Source: Gaetbulibacter_B jejuensis (GTDB lineage: Bacteria > Bacteroidota > Bacteroidia > Flavobacteriales > Flavobacteriaceae). Taken from it: DNA of 64,000 nucleotides. The stretch lies in contig NZ_BAAAGF010000001.1 in NCBI RefSeq assembly GCF_039524015.1, positions 744,001-808,000 of the forward strand, given 5' to 3'. Below the pieces are notes generated by a model. It had not been told where the DNA came from and made no database searches. It was given only the letters and a program-made list of their open reading frames with translations. Below, one piece after another: positions 32,740 through 40,718 of the stretch (position 1 is its first letter; every line of letters begins with the position of its first letter). Both the position numbers and the translations under genes were made by a program.

Positions 32740-33281
32740 TGAAAGGAATAATTTTTACAGAGTTTTTAGAGTTAGTTGAAGAAAAATTTGGTTTAGTTAT
32801 GGTTGATAAAATCATAAACCAATCAAATTTAGAATCAAACGGTGTCTACACTGCAGTTGGAACCTATGAGTTTTCAGAGATGCTTCAACTTATTTCGCAT
32901 TTAAGTGAAAATACTGACATCTCTGTAGATGATTTACTAATGGTGTATTCTGAACATTTGTTTAAAGCCCTAATAAAATCGCACCCAAACTTAGTTGAAC
33001 ACTACAAAGACCCAATGGATTTGTTAGCTTCCATAGAAAATCATATTCATGTTGAGGTTAAGAAAATTTACCCTGAAGCACAATTACCTACGTTTGAATT
33101 AGAAGAAAAAACCGACACCAAAATGGTAATGGTTTATAAATCTGATAAGGCGTTGTATATGCTAGGGAAAGGATTAATGTTAGAAACCTTTAAACTGTTT
33201 AAAGTACCAGCTGAAATTGATTTTGAAAAGCTTAATGAAGAAGGTACTGAAGTAAGGTTTACCATTAATAAAAAACAATGA
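32739..33281 (+). CDS. H-NOX (heme nitric oxide/oxygen binding) domain protein
   Basis: A 180-residue stand-alone heme sensor. MKGIIFTEFLELVEEKFG is the classic H-NOX opening and supports the GTG start. H104 (ENHIHVEVKKIYPEAQLP) aligns with proximal ligand H102 of the Thermoanaerobacter protein. The heme-propionate motif YxSxR appears as Y133-K-S135-D-K137, with Lys instead of Arg. The distal pocket has no obvious Tyr at the O2-binding position, but this was not modelled. It overlaps the following PAS kinase by 4 bases, as H-NOX/HnoK pairs do, so NO inhibition of the kinase is likely. Confidence 0.92.
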   Translation: MKGIIFTEFLELVEEKFGLVMVDKIINQSNLESNGVYTAVGTYEFSEMLQLISHLSENTDISVDDLLMVYSEHLFKALIKSHPNLVEHYKDPMDLLASIENHIHVEVKKIYPEAQLPTFELEEKTDTKMVMVYKSDKALYMLGKGLMLETFKLFKVPAEIDFEKLNEEGTEVRFTINKKQ

Positions 33282-34870
33282 GTCAAGAAGAAATAGAGAT
33301 TCTTAAAAGAGCACTTGCAAGAGAAAAAGCTGCACGAAAAGCAGCCGAAGAAATCTTAGAACAAAAGTCTGCTCAACTCTATGATACTACCCAAAAACTA
33401 CAAGAATCCAATAAAAAACTCGAAAAGCTTGTTAAAGAAAAAACACTAGAACTTAAAGGTGTTTTTGAAAACATTGTTGATGCTTATGTGGTAATGGATC
33501 TATGGGGAAATGTTATTAAAATGAATGATGCTGCAATAAATTTACTAGGTTTCAATAATGAAAAAGACAATTTAAACCTATTAGAACTGGCAGACCCATC
33601 AGAAGTTGATAATGTGATGAACAGTTTTGAAGCTTTAATTACTGAAGGTTCAATTACAAACTTTCAAATAAAACTGAACACTAAAAATGGAGAACAAAAG
33701 TTAGTTCAAATCAACGCAAGTATCATTTTAAATGATGACAATAAACCTGTAGCAGCTCAAGGAATAGTAAGAGACATTACTTTGGAAAATAAGTATAGAT
33801 CAGCTATTGAAGCCGAAAAACAAAAGTATAGTAGCATTATTGCTAACATGAATTTAGGTCTTGTGGAGGTGAATAATGATGATGAAATTCAAATGATTAA
33901 CCAGAGTTTTTCTGAAATGTCTGGGTATACTGAAGAAGAACTAAAAGGTAAAAAAGGAGGACTCATTTTTCCTGTTGAAGGTGGAACTGATGTAATAGCA
34001 GAGGAAAACATGAAGCGTTTAAAAGGAGAATCGAACTCATACGAAATAAAAGTAAAAACTAAACAAGGCAATATAAGGCATTGGTTAATTAGTGGAGCTC
34101 CAAATTATGATATAAATGGAGATGTCATTGGTTCAATAGGAATTCATCTAGATATTACTGACCTTAAAAGCTTACAATTGCAAAAGGAAAACCTCTTATC
34201 TAAATTAGAAAAAAGTAACAATGAGCTTCAAGAGTATGCTCACATAGTATCTCACGATTTAAAATCTCCTCTAAGAAGTATAGATGCTTTAATGCAATGG
34301 ATTAAAGAAGATAATAAAGATAAGCTTGATGAGGCAAGTCTTCAAAATATAAGTCATATTGAAACCACTTTGGAAAAAATGGAACAACTCATTTCCGATG
34401 TTTTAGAATATTCTAGTATTGGTTCAAATGATAAAGAAAAAATTGATGTAAATTTAAGCGAAGTTGTTAATGAGCTGTGTCAAATACTGTATGTTCCAAA
34501 GCATATAAACATTTCTGTGGCTAATAAGTTACCTGTTGTAAAAGGAGATAAAGTAAAACTGCAGCAATTGTTTCAAAACTTAATTAGCAATGCTGTAAAG
34601 TTCATTGATAAACCAAAAGGAGAAATTCATATTAATGTTAAAGACGTAGGAGAGTTTTATCAGTTTTCAGTGTCTGATAATGGTATAGGAATTGAAAAAC
34701 AATATCACGATAAAATTTTTAAAATCTTTCATTCGTTAAACAAAAGTAAAGACTCAACAGGTGTTGGTTTATCTATTGTAAAAAAGATTGTCAATTTACA
34801 CGAAGGTGAAATATGGTTAGAAAGTGAGCCCAAAAAAGGAACCACATTTTATTTCACATTAAAAAAATAA
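33278..34870 (+). CDS. PAS sensor histidine kinase, H-NOX partner (HnoK-like)
   Basis: A 530-residue soluble kinase: a charged coiled coil (1-~60), two PAS domains (~61-170 and ~185-300), HisKA with H326 (AHIVSHDLKSPLRS), and HATPase (QLFQNLISNAVKF, VSDNGIGIE, STGVGLSIVKKI). No membrane segment is present, so it acts in the cytoplasm where H-NOX is. Its C-terminal ~220 residues are closely similar to the second kinase of the operon. It starts within the H-NOX gene and ends 1 bp before the FIST gene. Confidence 0.92.
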   Translation: MSQEEIEILKRALAREKAARKAAEEILEQKSAQLYDTTQKLQESNKKLEKLVKEKTLELKGVFENIVDAYVVMDLWGNVIKMNDAAINLLGFNNEKDNLNLLELADPSEVDNVMNSFEALITEGSITNFQIKLNTKNGEQKLVQINASIILNDDNKPVAAQGIVRDITLENKYRSAIEAEKQKYSSIIANMNLGLVEVNNDDEIQMINQSFSEMSGYTEEELKGKKGGLIFPVEGGTDVIAEENMKRLKGESNSYEIKVKTKQGNIRHWLISGAPNYDINGDVIGSIGIHLDITDLKSLQLQKENLLSKLEKSNNELQEYAHIVSHDLKSPLRSIDALMQWIKEDNKDKLDEASLQNISHIETTLEKMEQLISDVLEYSSIGSNDKEKIDVNLSEVVNELCQILYVPKHINISVANKLPVVKGDKVKLQQLFQNLISNAVKFIDKPKGEIHINVKDVGEFYQFSVSDNGIGIEKQYHDKIFKIFHSLNKSKDSTGVGLSIVKKIVNLHEGEIWLESEPKKGTTFYFTLKK

Positions 34871-34871
34871 T

Positions 34872-36005
34872 ATGAAAACAGTACAGTTAAGAAAACAACA
34901 AGACCAAGGATGGGAATATCTTTCAAATGATATAACATTAAAGCAACCTTTGGTTTTAGTGTTTGGTAATAGATTTTTATTAGAAGATGAAGGGATTTAC
35001 GATGAGCTTCGTCAAAAATTCCCAGATGGTCATCTTGTATTTGGTTCAACTAGTGGAGATATAACTTCTCAATTTGTTTCAGATGATAGCATAACTGTAA
35101 CAGCAATTGAGTTTGAAAAAAGCACATTTCAAATAAAAAGGAGCAACGTATTAAATTCAGATTTAGACAGTTTTAAAACAGGACAAGATTTGGTAAATCA
35201 GTTCGACCAAGAAGGATTAAAACACGTTTTCGTAATTTCAGAAGGTAGTTTTATAAACGGAAGCCAGCTTACTAAAGGTATGAATTCAGCAAGTGATAAT
35301 GAGTTACTTGTTACAGGAGGTTTATGTGGTGATGCTGCACGTTTTGAAAAAACACTAGCAGCATACAATGAAAACCCTAAGCAAGGAGAAATAATTGCTA
35401 TTGGTTTTTATGGCGAAACTTTTGAAGCTTCATTTGCAATTCATGGAGGTTGGACACCTTTTGGACCAGAACGTGTAGTAACTTCGTCAGAGTCTAATGT
35501 GTTGTTTGAGCTAGATGGTCAACCAGCTTTAGATTTGTATAAAAAGTATTTAGGTGAAAAATCTAAAGAGTTACCAGCAGCAGCATTGTTGTATCCGCTT
35601 AATGTGTTGTCTGCCAACGAAAAGCAGTCTTATGTGCGTACTATTTTAAATATTGATGAAGAAACTAACGCTATGGTTTTAGCAGGTGATATCCCTGAGA
35701 ATTCTAGAGTGCAATTAATGATGACTAATGTAGATAATATTGCAAATGCATCAGAATTGGCTGCTAAACAAGCAATTGAAAAACGAAAAACAAAACCTCA
35801 ATTAGCATTACTAGTTAGTTGTATTGGTAGAAAACTTGTATTAGACCAACGTGTTGAGGAAGAGATTGAAGAAGTAGTTTCAATAGTCGGAGACGATACA
35901 ACAATTTGTGGTTTTTACTCTTATGGAGAAATAGCGCCTTTTAATCTTGAAATTAACTGTCAATTACATAATCAAACCATGACTATAACGCTAATAAGCG
36001 AATAA
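34872..36005 (+). CDS. FIST-domain sensor protein (NosP-like)
   Basis: A 377-residue protein with FIST_N (LVLVFGNRFLLED...HLVFGSTSGDI...VTGGLCGDAARFE) followed by FIST_C (FGPERVVTSSESNVLFELDGQPALDLYKKYLGE...ALLVSCIGRKLVLDQRVEEEIEEV...CGFYSYGEIAP). NosP, the second class of bacterial NO-binding hemoproteins, is a FIST protein encoded beside its kinase, as here. Heme binding itself cannot be proved from sequence. The stop overlaps the next kinase start by one base, which argues for a matched sensor/kinase pair. Confidence 0.88.
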   Translation: MKTVQLRKQQDQGWEYLSNDITLKQPLVLVFGNRFLLEDEGIYDELRQKFPDGHLVFGSTSGDITSQFVSDDSITVTAIEFEKSTFQIKRSNVLNSDLDSFKTGQDLVNQFDQEGLKHVFVISEGSFINGSQLTKGMNSASDNELLVTGGLCGDAARFEKTLAAYNENPKQGEIIAIGFYGETFEASFAIHGGWTPFGPERVVTSSESNVLFELDGQPALDLYKKYLGEKSKELPAAALLYPLNVLSANEKQSYVRTILNIDEETNAMVLAGDIPENSRVQLMMTNVDNIANASELAAKQAIEKRKTKPQLALLVSCIGRKLVLDQRVEEEIEEVVSIVGDDTTICGFYSYGEIAPFNLEINCQLHNQTMTITLISE

Positions 36006-37072
36006 TGAATTCATTACTAAAACGTCAAATAAGAAAATACTTAACTGAAGAATTAGCCTCAGATGAAAAAATAGAACAGTTTTTAGATGCTGTTGATAGG
36101 TCATACACCAACTTTGATGAGCAGTTTAATATGCAACAGCGTGCAATGACCATTAGCTCTGATGAACTGTTTGAAGCTAATCAAAAACTAAGGGAAGAAG
36201 CTGAATCTCAAAAAAAGATTATAGACAAGCTTAAGCGAGTTACAAAAACGTTTAAAGGTCTAGTGGATAATACTTCTAGTGAGAGTGAAACTAATAATGA
36301 TTTAAATGAACTAAAACTTGTCGATTTTATTGATAATCAAGCAAGAGAAATTTTAGAAATTAATAAGCAGCGAGAAAAATTATTAAAAGAGTTAGAGCAC
36401 CAAAATCAAGAGCTTAGTGATTATGCGCACATGGTATCTCATGATTTAAAATCTCCTCTTCGCAGTATTGATACACTTGTGTCTTGGTTAATAGAAGATA
36501 ATAAAGACAAACTAGACGCTCATTGCAATTCTCAGCTTAACTTGGTAAGAGCCAATGTTGAAAAAATGGACACGCTTATCAATGGAATTTTACAATACTC
36601 AACCATTTCAAAAAGTGAAGTAGAGTTTTATGATGTAGATTTAAAAAATCTAGTAAACGAGTTGGTTTCGGTTATGCATTTACCTGGAAATTTCAAGGTT
36701 AAAGTAAACCATTTGCCACAGATTTATGGAGACAAAAGCAGATTGATTCAATTATTTCAAAACCTTATTGATAATGCTATTAAGTATAACGACAAAGAAA
36801 ATGGTTTTGTGGAATTAGGTGCTTTAGATAAAGGCGAACACTGGGAGTTTTATATCAAGGATAATGGTATAGGTATTGATGAGCAATATCATGATAAGAT
36901 ATTTAACACTTTTGAAAAACTTGAAAACAGTGTGGACTCAACAGGAATAGGATTGTCAATAGTAAAAAAGATTGTAGAAATTTATGGAGGTGAAATTTGG
37001 TTAACTTCTAAACTTAATGAAGGAACCACATTCTTTTTTACCTTAAAAAAACAACTAGATGGAGCAGCCTAA
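36005..37072 (+). CDS. Histidine kinase, FIST partner (NahK-like)
   Basis: A 355-residue soluble kinase. The N-terminal ~135 residues (LLKRQIRKYL...FLDAVDRSYTNFDEQFNMQQRAMTISSDELFEANQKL) are helical and of the type found on FIST-linked kinases; there is no PAS. HisKA carries H146 (AHMVSHDLKSPLRS), and the HATPase is complete (NLIDNAIKYND, IKDNGIGID, STGIGLSIVKKI). The catalytic half is paralogous to the HnoK-like kinase upstream, so both may feed the same Hpt protein. It overlaps the Hpt gene by 14 bases. Confidence 0.92.
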   Translation: MNSLLKRQIRKYLTEELASDEKIEQFLDAVDRSYTNFDEQFNMQQRAMTISSDELFEANQKLREEAESQKKIIDKLKRVTKTFKGLVDNTSSESETNNDLNELKLVDFIDNQAREILEINKQREKLLKELEHQNQELSDYAHMVSHDLKSPLRSIDTLVSWLIEDNKDKLDAHCNSQLNLVRANVEKMDTLINGILQYSTISKSEVEFYDVDLKNLVNELVSVMHLPGNFKVKVNHLPQIYGDKSRLIQLFQNLIDNAIKYNDKENGFVELGALDKGEHWEFYIKDNGIGIDEQYHDKIFNTFEKLENSVDSTGIGLSIVKKIVEIYGGEIWLTSKLNEGTTFFFTLKKQLDGAA

Positions 37073-37376
37073 TCTATCTTACATAGCAAGTATGTCAGGA
37101 GGAGACAAAGCCTTTGAACAAAAGCTAATAGATATTATAAAAACAGAGTTTCCTGAAGAAAAGCGCATTTATTTTAATAACATAAACGCTAATAATTTTA
37201 AGGAGGCTGCCGAAAACGTTCATAAACTTAAACATAAAATTAGTATTTTAGGACTTGAAAAAAGTTATGATGTTGCTGTTACCTATGAGCATAACCTTAT
37301 AGAAAGTAGCACAACAGGTAGAGAAGATTTTGAATCTATCTTACAAATCATGACAGAGTTTTTAGAGACACTATAA
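37059..37376 (+). CDS. Histidine phosphotransfer (Hpt) protein
   Basis: A 105-residue four-helix Hpt domain with phosphoacceptor H55 in AENVHKLKHKISILGL (HxLK core). It overlaps the preceding kinase gene and lies 9 bp before the LytTR regulator, so it is the natural shuttle between the kinases and the regulators. Because orthodox kinases normally phosphorylate receivers first, the lone receiver at the head of the operon may sit between kinase and Hpt. Confidence 0.88.
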   Translation: MEQPNLSYIASMSGGDKAFEQKLIDIIKTEFPEEKRIYFNNINANNFKEAAENVHKLKHKISILGLEKSYDVAVTYEHNLIESSTTGREDFESILQIMTEFLETL

Positions 37377-37385
37377 CCTAATTTT

Positions 37386-38102
37386 ATGAATTGTATAATT
37401 ATTGACGACGAAGCTACTGCACGAGCTATCATTTCGCAGTTATGTAGTAATATTTCTAGTTTAAACGTTCTAGAAGAATTTCCTAATGCTATACAAGCCA
37501 TAAAATATTTAAATCAAAACGAAGTAGATTTGATTTTTTTAGATATTCATATGCCTGATTTTACAGGTTTTGATTTTATACAAACTCTAAAAAATCCTCC
37601 AAAAATAATACTTACCACTTCAGATCCTAAATTTGCTATTGAAGCTTTTGAGTATGACTGTATTGTTGATTATTTAGTTAAACCTATTACGCCTGAACGT
37701 TTTCAAAAAGCCATTTTGAAAGCTGAAAGTGTAGCAAGTACAGCACCTAAAAAGTCTGATGCTAATACAGAAAAAGTAGAAACAACTTCAGGTAACGACT
37801 TGTATGTAAATATTGACAGACGTTTAATTAAGATTGATATTCCAAGCATATATTTGGTTGAAGCCAAAGGCGATTACATTAATGTAAAAACCGAAGACAA
37901 AAACTACACAGTACATTCTACCTTAAAAAAAATTGAAGAAAAACTACCTAACGATTTGTTCTTGAAAATACATCGTTCCTATATCATTAACGTTGATAAA
38001 ATTATTGATATAGAAGATAATAGTGTACTTATTAAAAAAGATGTAATTCCGGTAAGTCGTTCTAATAGACCAGAATTAATGAAACGTCTTAACTTGCTTT
38101 AA
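37386..38102 (+). CDS. LytTR-family response regulator
   Basis: A 238-residue regulator: receiver with D53 (LIFLDIHMP), T77/T78 and K99 (YLVKP), then a LytTR DNA-binding domain from ~133 (LYVNIDRRLIKIDIPSIYLVEAKGDYINVKTEDKNYTVHSTLKKIEEKLPNDLFLKIHRSYIINVDKI). LytTR proteins bind paired repeats about 21-22 bp apart. Exactly such pairs stand before this operon and four further genes in the next 14 kb. It is thus the likely transcriptional output of the NO relay. Confidence 0.93.
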   Translation: MNCIIIDDEATARAIISQLCSNISSLNVLEEFPNAIQAIKYLNQNEVDLIFLDIHMPDFTGFDFIQTLKNPPKIILTTSDPKFAIEAFEYDCIVDYLVKPITPERFQKAILKAESVASTAPKKSDANTEKVETTSGNDLYVNIDRRLIKIDIPSIYLVEAKGDYINVKTEDKNYTVHSTLKKIEEKLPNDLFLKIHRSYIINVDKIIDIEDNSVLIKKDVIPVSRSNRPELMKRLNLL

Positions 38103-38106
38103 ATTC

Positions 38107-38174
38107 CATTCGTCTACAGTAAATTTTTACTCGTCGAAAAATAATCTTTACACCTTAACAACAGTATAGTTTTG
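38107..38174 (+). promoter_or_regulatory. 21-bp-spaced repeat pair B and promoter of the T9SS substrate
   Basis: CATTCGTCTACAGT (38107) is followed 21 bp later by the weaker TACTCGTCGAAA (38128). TAGTTTTG, an exact -7 match, starts at 38167, 39 bp after the second copy. Confidence 0.7.
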
Positions 38175-38194
38175 TGGTATAAATCTATTATATC

Positions 38195-40651
38195 ATGAAA
38201 AAACTACTACTATTATTATGTTTATGTTTGAGTGCTACAATCAACGCTCAAAACTATCAATATTTAGGATCTTACAGCGCAAATGGAGTCCCAGATTATT
38301 TAGAACCTATAGGAGACACCGTTGATGTTGCTACATTAGAAATGATTAGCAATTCTTTACCTGAAAGTTATCCTGTGCCAGATTACAATCCGCATTACAT
38401 TTCATCAGGATATGATACCGATTTAATTATTGATGATTTAGCAGACGTTTGGGTAACATTTGTTAGCGAAGGTGCAGGTTATAAAAATGTTTTAGGTTTT
38501 TATACATATGATGTAAACAATCCACCAGCTACTGCGCCTCAACCAGAAGACATTACTATTATTTTTCCTAATGTGTCAGCACTAGGTAGTGGTGGCGGAT
38601 TAGTAGTAGGAGATAAAGTGAAAATAGGAACATTTCAACCAGGAACGGGAATTGGTTGGGTGTTGTTGGCAAATGCTTGGAGCTCTGGTAGTAGTTCTGT
38701 TGGAAATGGTTTATGGCAATTATTTTCAAATCCAGATTATAACCCTGAAGCTCAAGAAAATTTAAGACACCATAATGTGTTACTAAACGATCCAAATAAT
38801 GAGCGTATTATTCTTGGTTTTGAAGATATAAGAAGAGATTATGGCTCTTGTGATAACGATTTTAACGATGCTATTTTTTATGTGTCAGCAAATCCATATG
38901 AGGCATTAAGAACAACAAATTATGCTGATGTTTCGAGTGCAACTGATGTGTCTTCAGCTAATGATGGCGGACTTGAAAGTAATGGTAATTTAGCAGGTTT
39001 AATTGCTAAAAGAAACTTTAAAAGAACTAAAACAGGTCAAGTGCAAAATAGAAAAGTGCAACAAGCACCATTTATTAAGCAACAAATACTGTACAGATCT
39101 AGTACAAACACAACAACATTAGAGTCTTATTTGCCAGAAACAGGTATGTATGGAACAGAAACTGCTTATGTGTCTAGTCCAGAAGATTTACTAGGTGTAA
39201 CAAACGCATCAGAAATATTTTCAGTAGATTTTTATAAAGAAGAAACTAGAGTTTCAGCAGTTTTAGCAACTGCAACAGAGGGTAGTATTTATGACCACTC
39301 AAAGGTAATTTGTGATAGATTAAATAGTTCATCTCTAGAAGATGTTAGAACCGTAACTGTAAGAGGTCATCAAATTATAAGTTCAAAAATAAAAAGAGCT
39401 ACAGGAGAAACAGAGTTTACTTTAAGCTTTTCAGTAAAGCTAGGCGATGCAGCTAATGAATTATATAGCTTTTGGAATATAGCACAATACCCAGAAGGCG
39501 ATTATTATAACTTCCAAATTTGGGGTAGTTCATTCTCGCAAGTATTTTCAATAGGAAATCACATTATTGATACTTTAACTGCTGAAAAGCCTTTAAACAG
39601 TGAAACTTTAAGCGATGTAGTTCCTCCAGTATTTGTGAGTTCAGGATATTATAGTAATGGTGCGTTACACTTAAATATCATTAACAAAGTTAGTGCATCA
39701 TCATTTACATTCAATGGTAGTATTGCAGCAACAGAAGTGTCTGATAGAACAAATATGACACAAGCAGTAAGCTTAAATGGAGATTGGAATGATTCGGTTT
39801 CTATACAAACAGGAAGTTTGTTTGATATTGGGTTCTCATTAACTACAAGTGCGTCAACACAACAAGACGCGTTATACCTAGCTGATGGACCTTGGGGAGT
39901 TGACTATCTTGAAGAGTATGCAACAATAGATACATTTTTTGTAGACAATCAAGCGATAGATTATACTGATGACGCTTATGAAGTTGAAAGGCAACCTATG
40001 GTTTCAGGTCAAGTAAAGGGTAATGTAAACTTATTCAGACACGTGTTACCAGGAGATCAAACACTAGATGTAACCGAGTATTCAGCATTAAAATTCAATA
40101 TAACTAACAATATGCCAATAGAAATTGTATTAATGCAAGAAAACCTGCAAGATTGGAATAATAGATTTAGATACACTATTCCAGAAAATCAAAACGAAAC
40201 AACTTATACAATTTCTTTTTCTGATTTTGTAGATGGTAATGGCGTATCAGCTACTATAGATGATGTGAAAACAATAGTGTTTTCGGTAATAGGAGATTAT
40301 GCAAGTTATGCACCTTTCAATATTGGAATTAATGGACTAGAATTTAGACAAGAGGCAGAAACATTAGATTTAGAAACATATGAAGAGGAAACTCTAAATA
40401 ATACTGTAACTGCTATACCAAATCCAATGACTGTAAACACATCTATTCAGTTTATAGCTAATCAAAATGAAACTGTGCAATTTGTAATGTACAACCAGTT
40501 AGGTAAGCAAGTATACTACATGAATAGTAATGTTTCACAAGGAAAAAATGTAATTAACATAAATAGAAACAGCTTAAGCTCTGGTTTGTATTTCTGTAAA
40601 GTAATAAGCAAAACACAAACCTATGACACTTTGAAGCTGCTTATCAAGTAG
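38195..40651 (+). CDS. T9SS-secreted DUF4114 protein
   Basis: An 818-residue exported protein. It has a signal peptide (KKLLLLLCLCLSATINAQ), a DUF4114 domain near residues 145-235 (GIGWVLLANAW...ILGFEDIRRDYGSCDNDFNDAIFYV), a long beta-rich middle, and a type A T9SS sorting domain at the C-terminus (AIPNPMTVNTSIQFIANQNETVQFVMYNQLGKQVYYM...LSSGLYFCKVISK). It would be displayed on the cell surface or released. A LytTR-type repeat pair precedes it, so it is a likely output of the NO relay. DUF4114 often accompanies calcium-binding adhesin-like proteins; its role here is inferred only. Confidence 0.87.
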   Translation: MKKLLLLLCLCLSATINAQNYQYLGSYSANGVPDYLEPIGDTVDVATLEMISNSLPESYPVPDYNPHYISSGYDTDLIIDDLADVWVTFVSEGAGYKNVLGFYTYDVNNPPATAPQPEDITIIFPNVSALGSGGGLVVGDKVKIGTFQPGTGIGWVLLANAWSSGSSSVGNGLWQLFSNPDYNPEAQENLRHHNVLLNDPNNERIILGFEDIRRDYGSCDNDFNDAIFYVSANPYEALRTTNYADVSSATDVSSANDGGLESNGNLAGLIAKRNFKRTKTGQVQNRKVQQAPFIKQQILYRSSTNTTTLESYLPETGMYGTETAYVSSPEDLLGVTNASEIFSVDFYKEETRVSAVLATATEGSIYDHSKVICDRLNSSSLEDVRTVTVRGHQIISSKIKRATGETEFTLSFSVKLGDAANELYSFWNIAQYPEGDYYNFQIWGSSFSQVFSIGNHIIDTLTAEKPLNSETLSDVVPPVFVSSGYYSNGALHLNIINKVSASSFTFNGSIAATEVSDRTNMTQAVSLNGDWNDSVSIQTGSLFDIGFSLTTSASTQQDALYLADGPWGVDYLEEYATIDTFFVDNQAIDYTDDAYEVERQPMVSGQVKGNVNLFRHVLPGDQTLDVTEYSALKFNITNNMPIEIVLMQENLQDWNNRFRYTIPENQNETTYTISFSDFVDGNGVSATIDDVKTIVFSVIGDYASYAPFNIGINGLEFRQEAETLDLETYEEETLNNTVTAIPNPMTVNTSIQFIANQNETVQFVMYNQLGKQVYYMNSNVSQGKNVININRNSLSSGLYFCKVISKTQTYDTLKLLIK

Positions 40652-40675
40652 TCCCTGATTATTAGCAAGAAGATT

Positions 40676-40704
40676 AGGCAAAAGACGAAAGTTTTTTGCC
40701 TTTT
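40676..40704 (+). terminator. Bidirectional terminator between convergent genes
   Basis: AGGCAAAA (40676-40683) pairs with TTTTGCCT (40694-40701) around a 10-base loop, ending in TTTT. It lies between the stops of the T9SS substrate and the TPR/barrel gene and can serve both. Confidence 0.65.
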
Positions 40705-40718
40705 CGTTTATATAGCGT

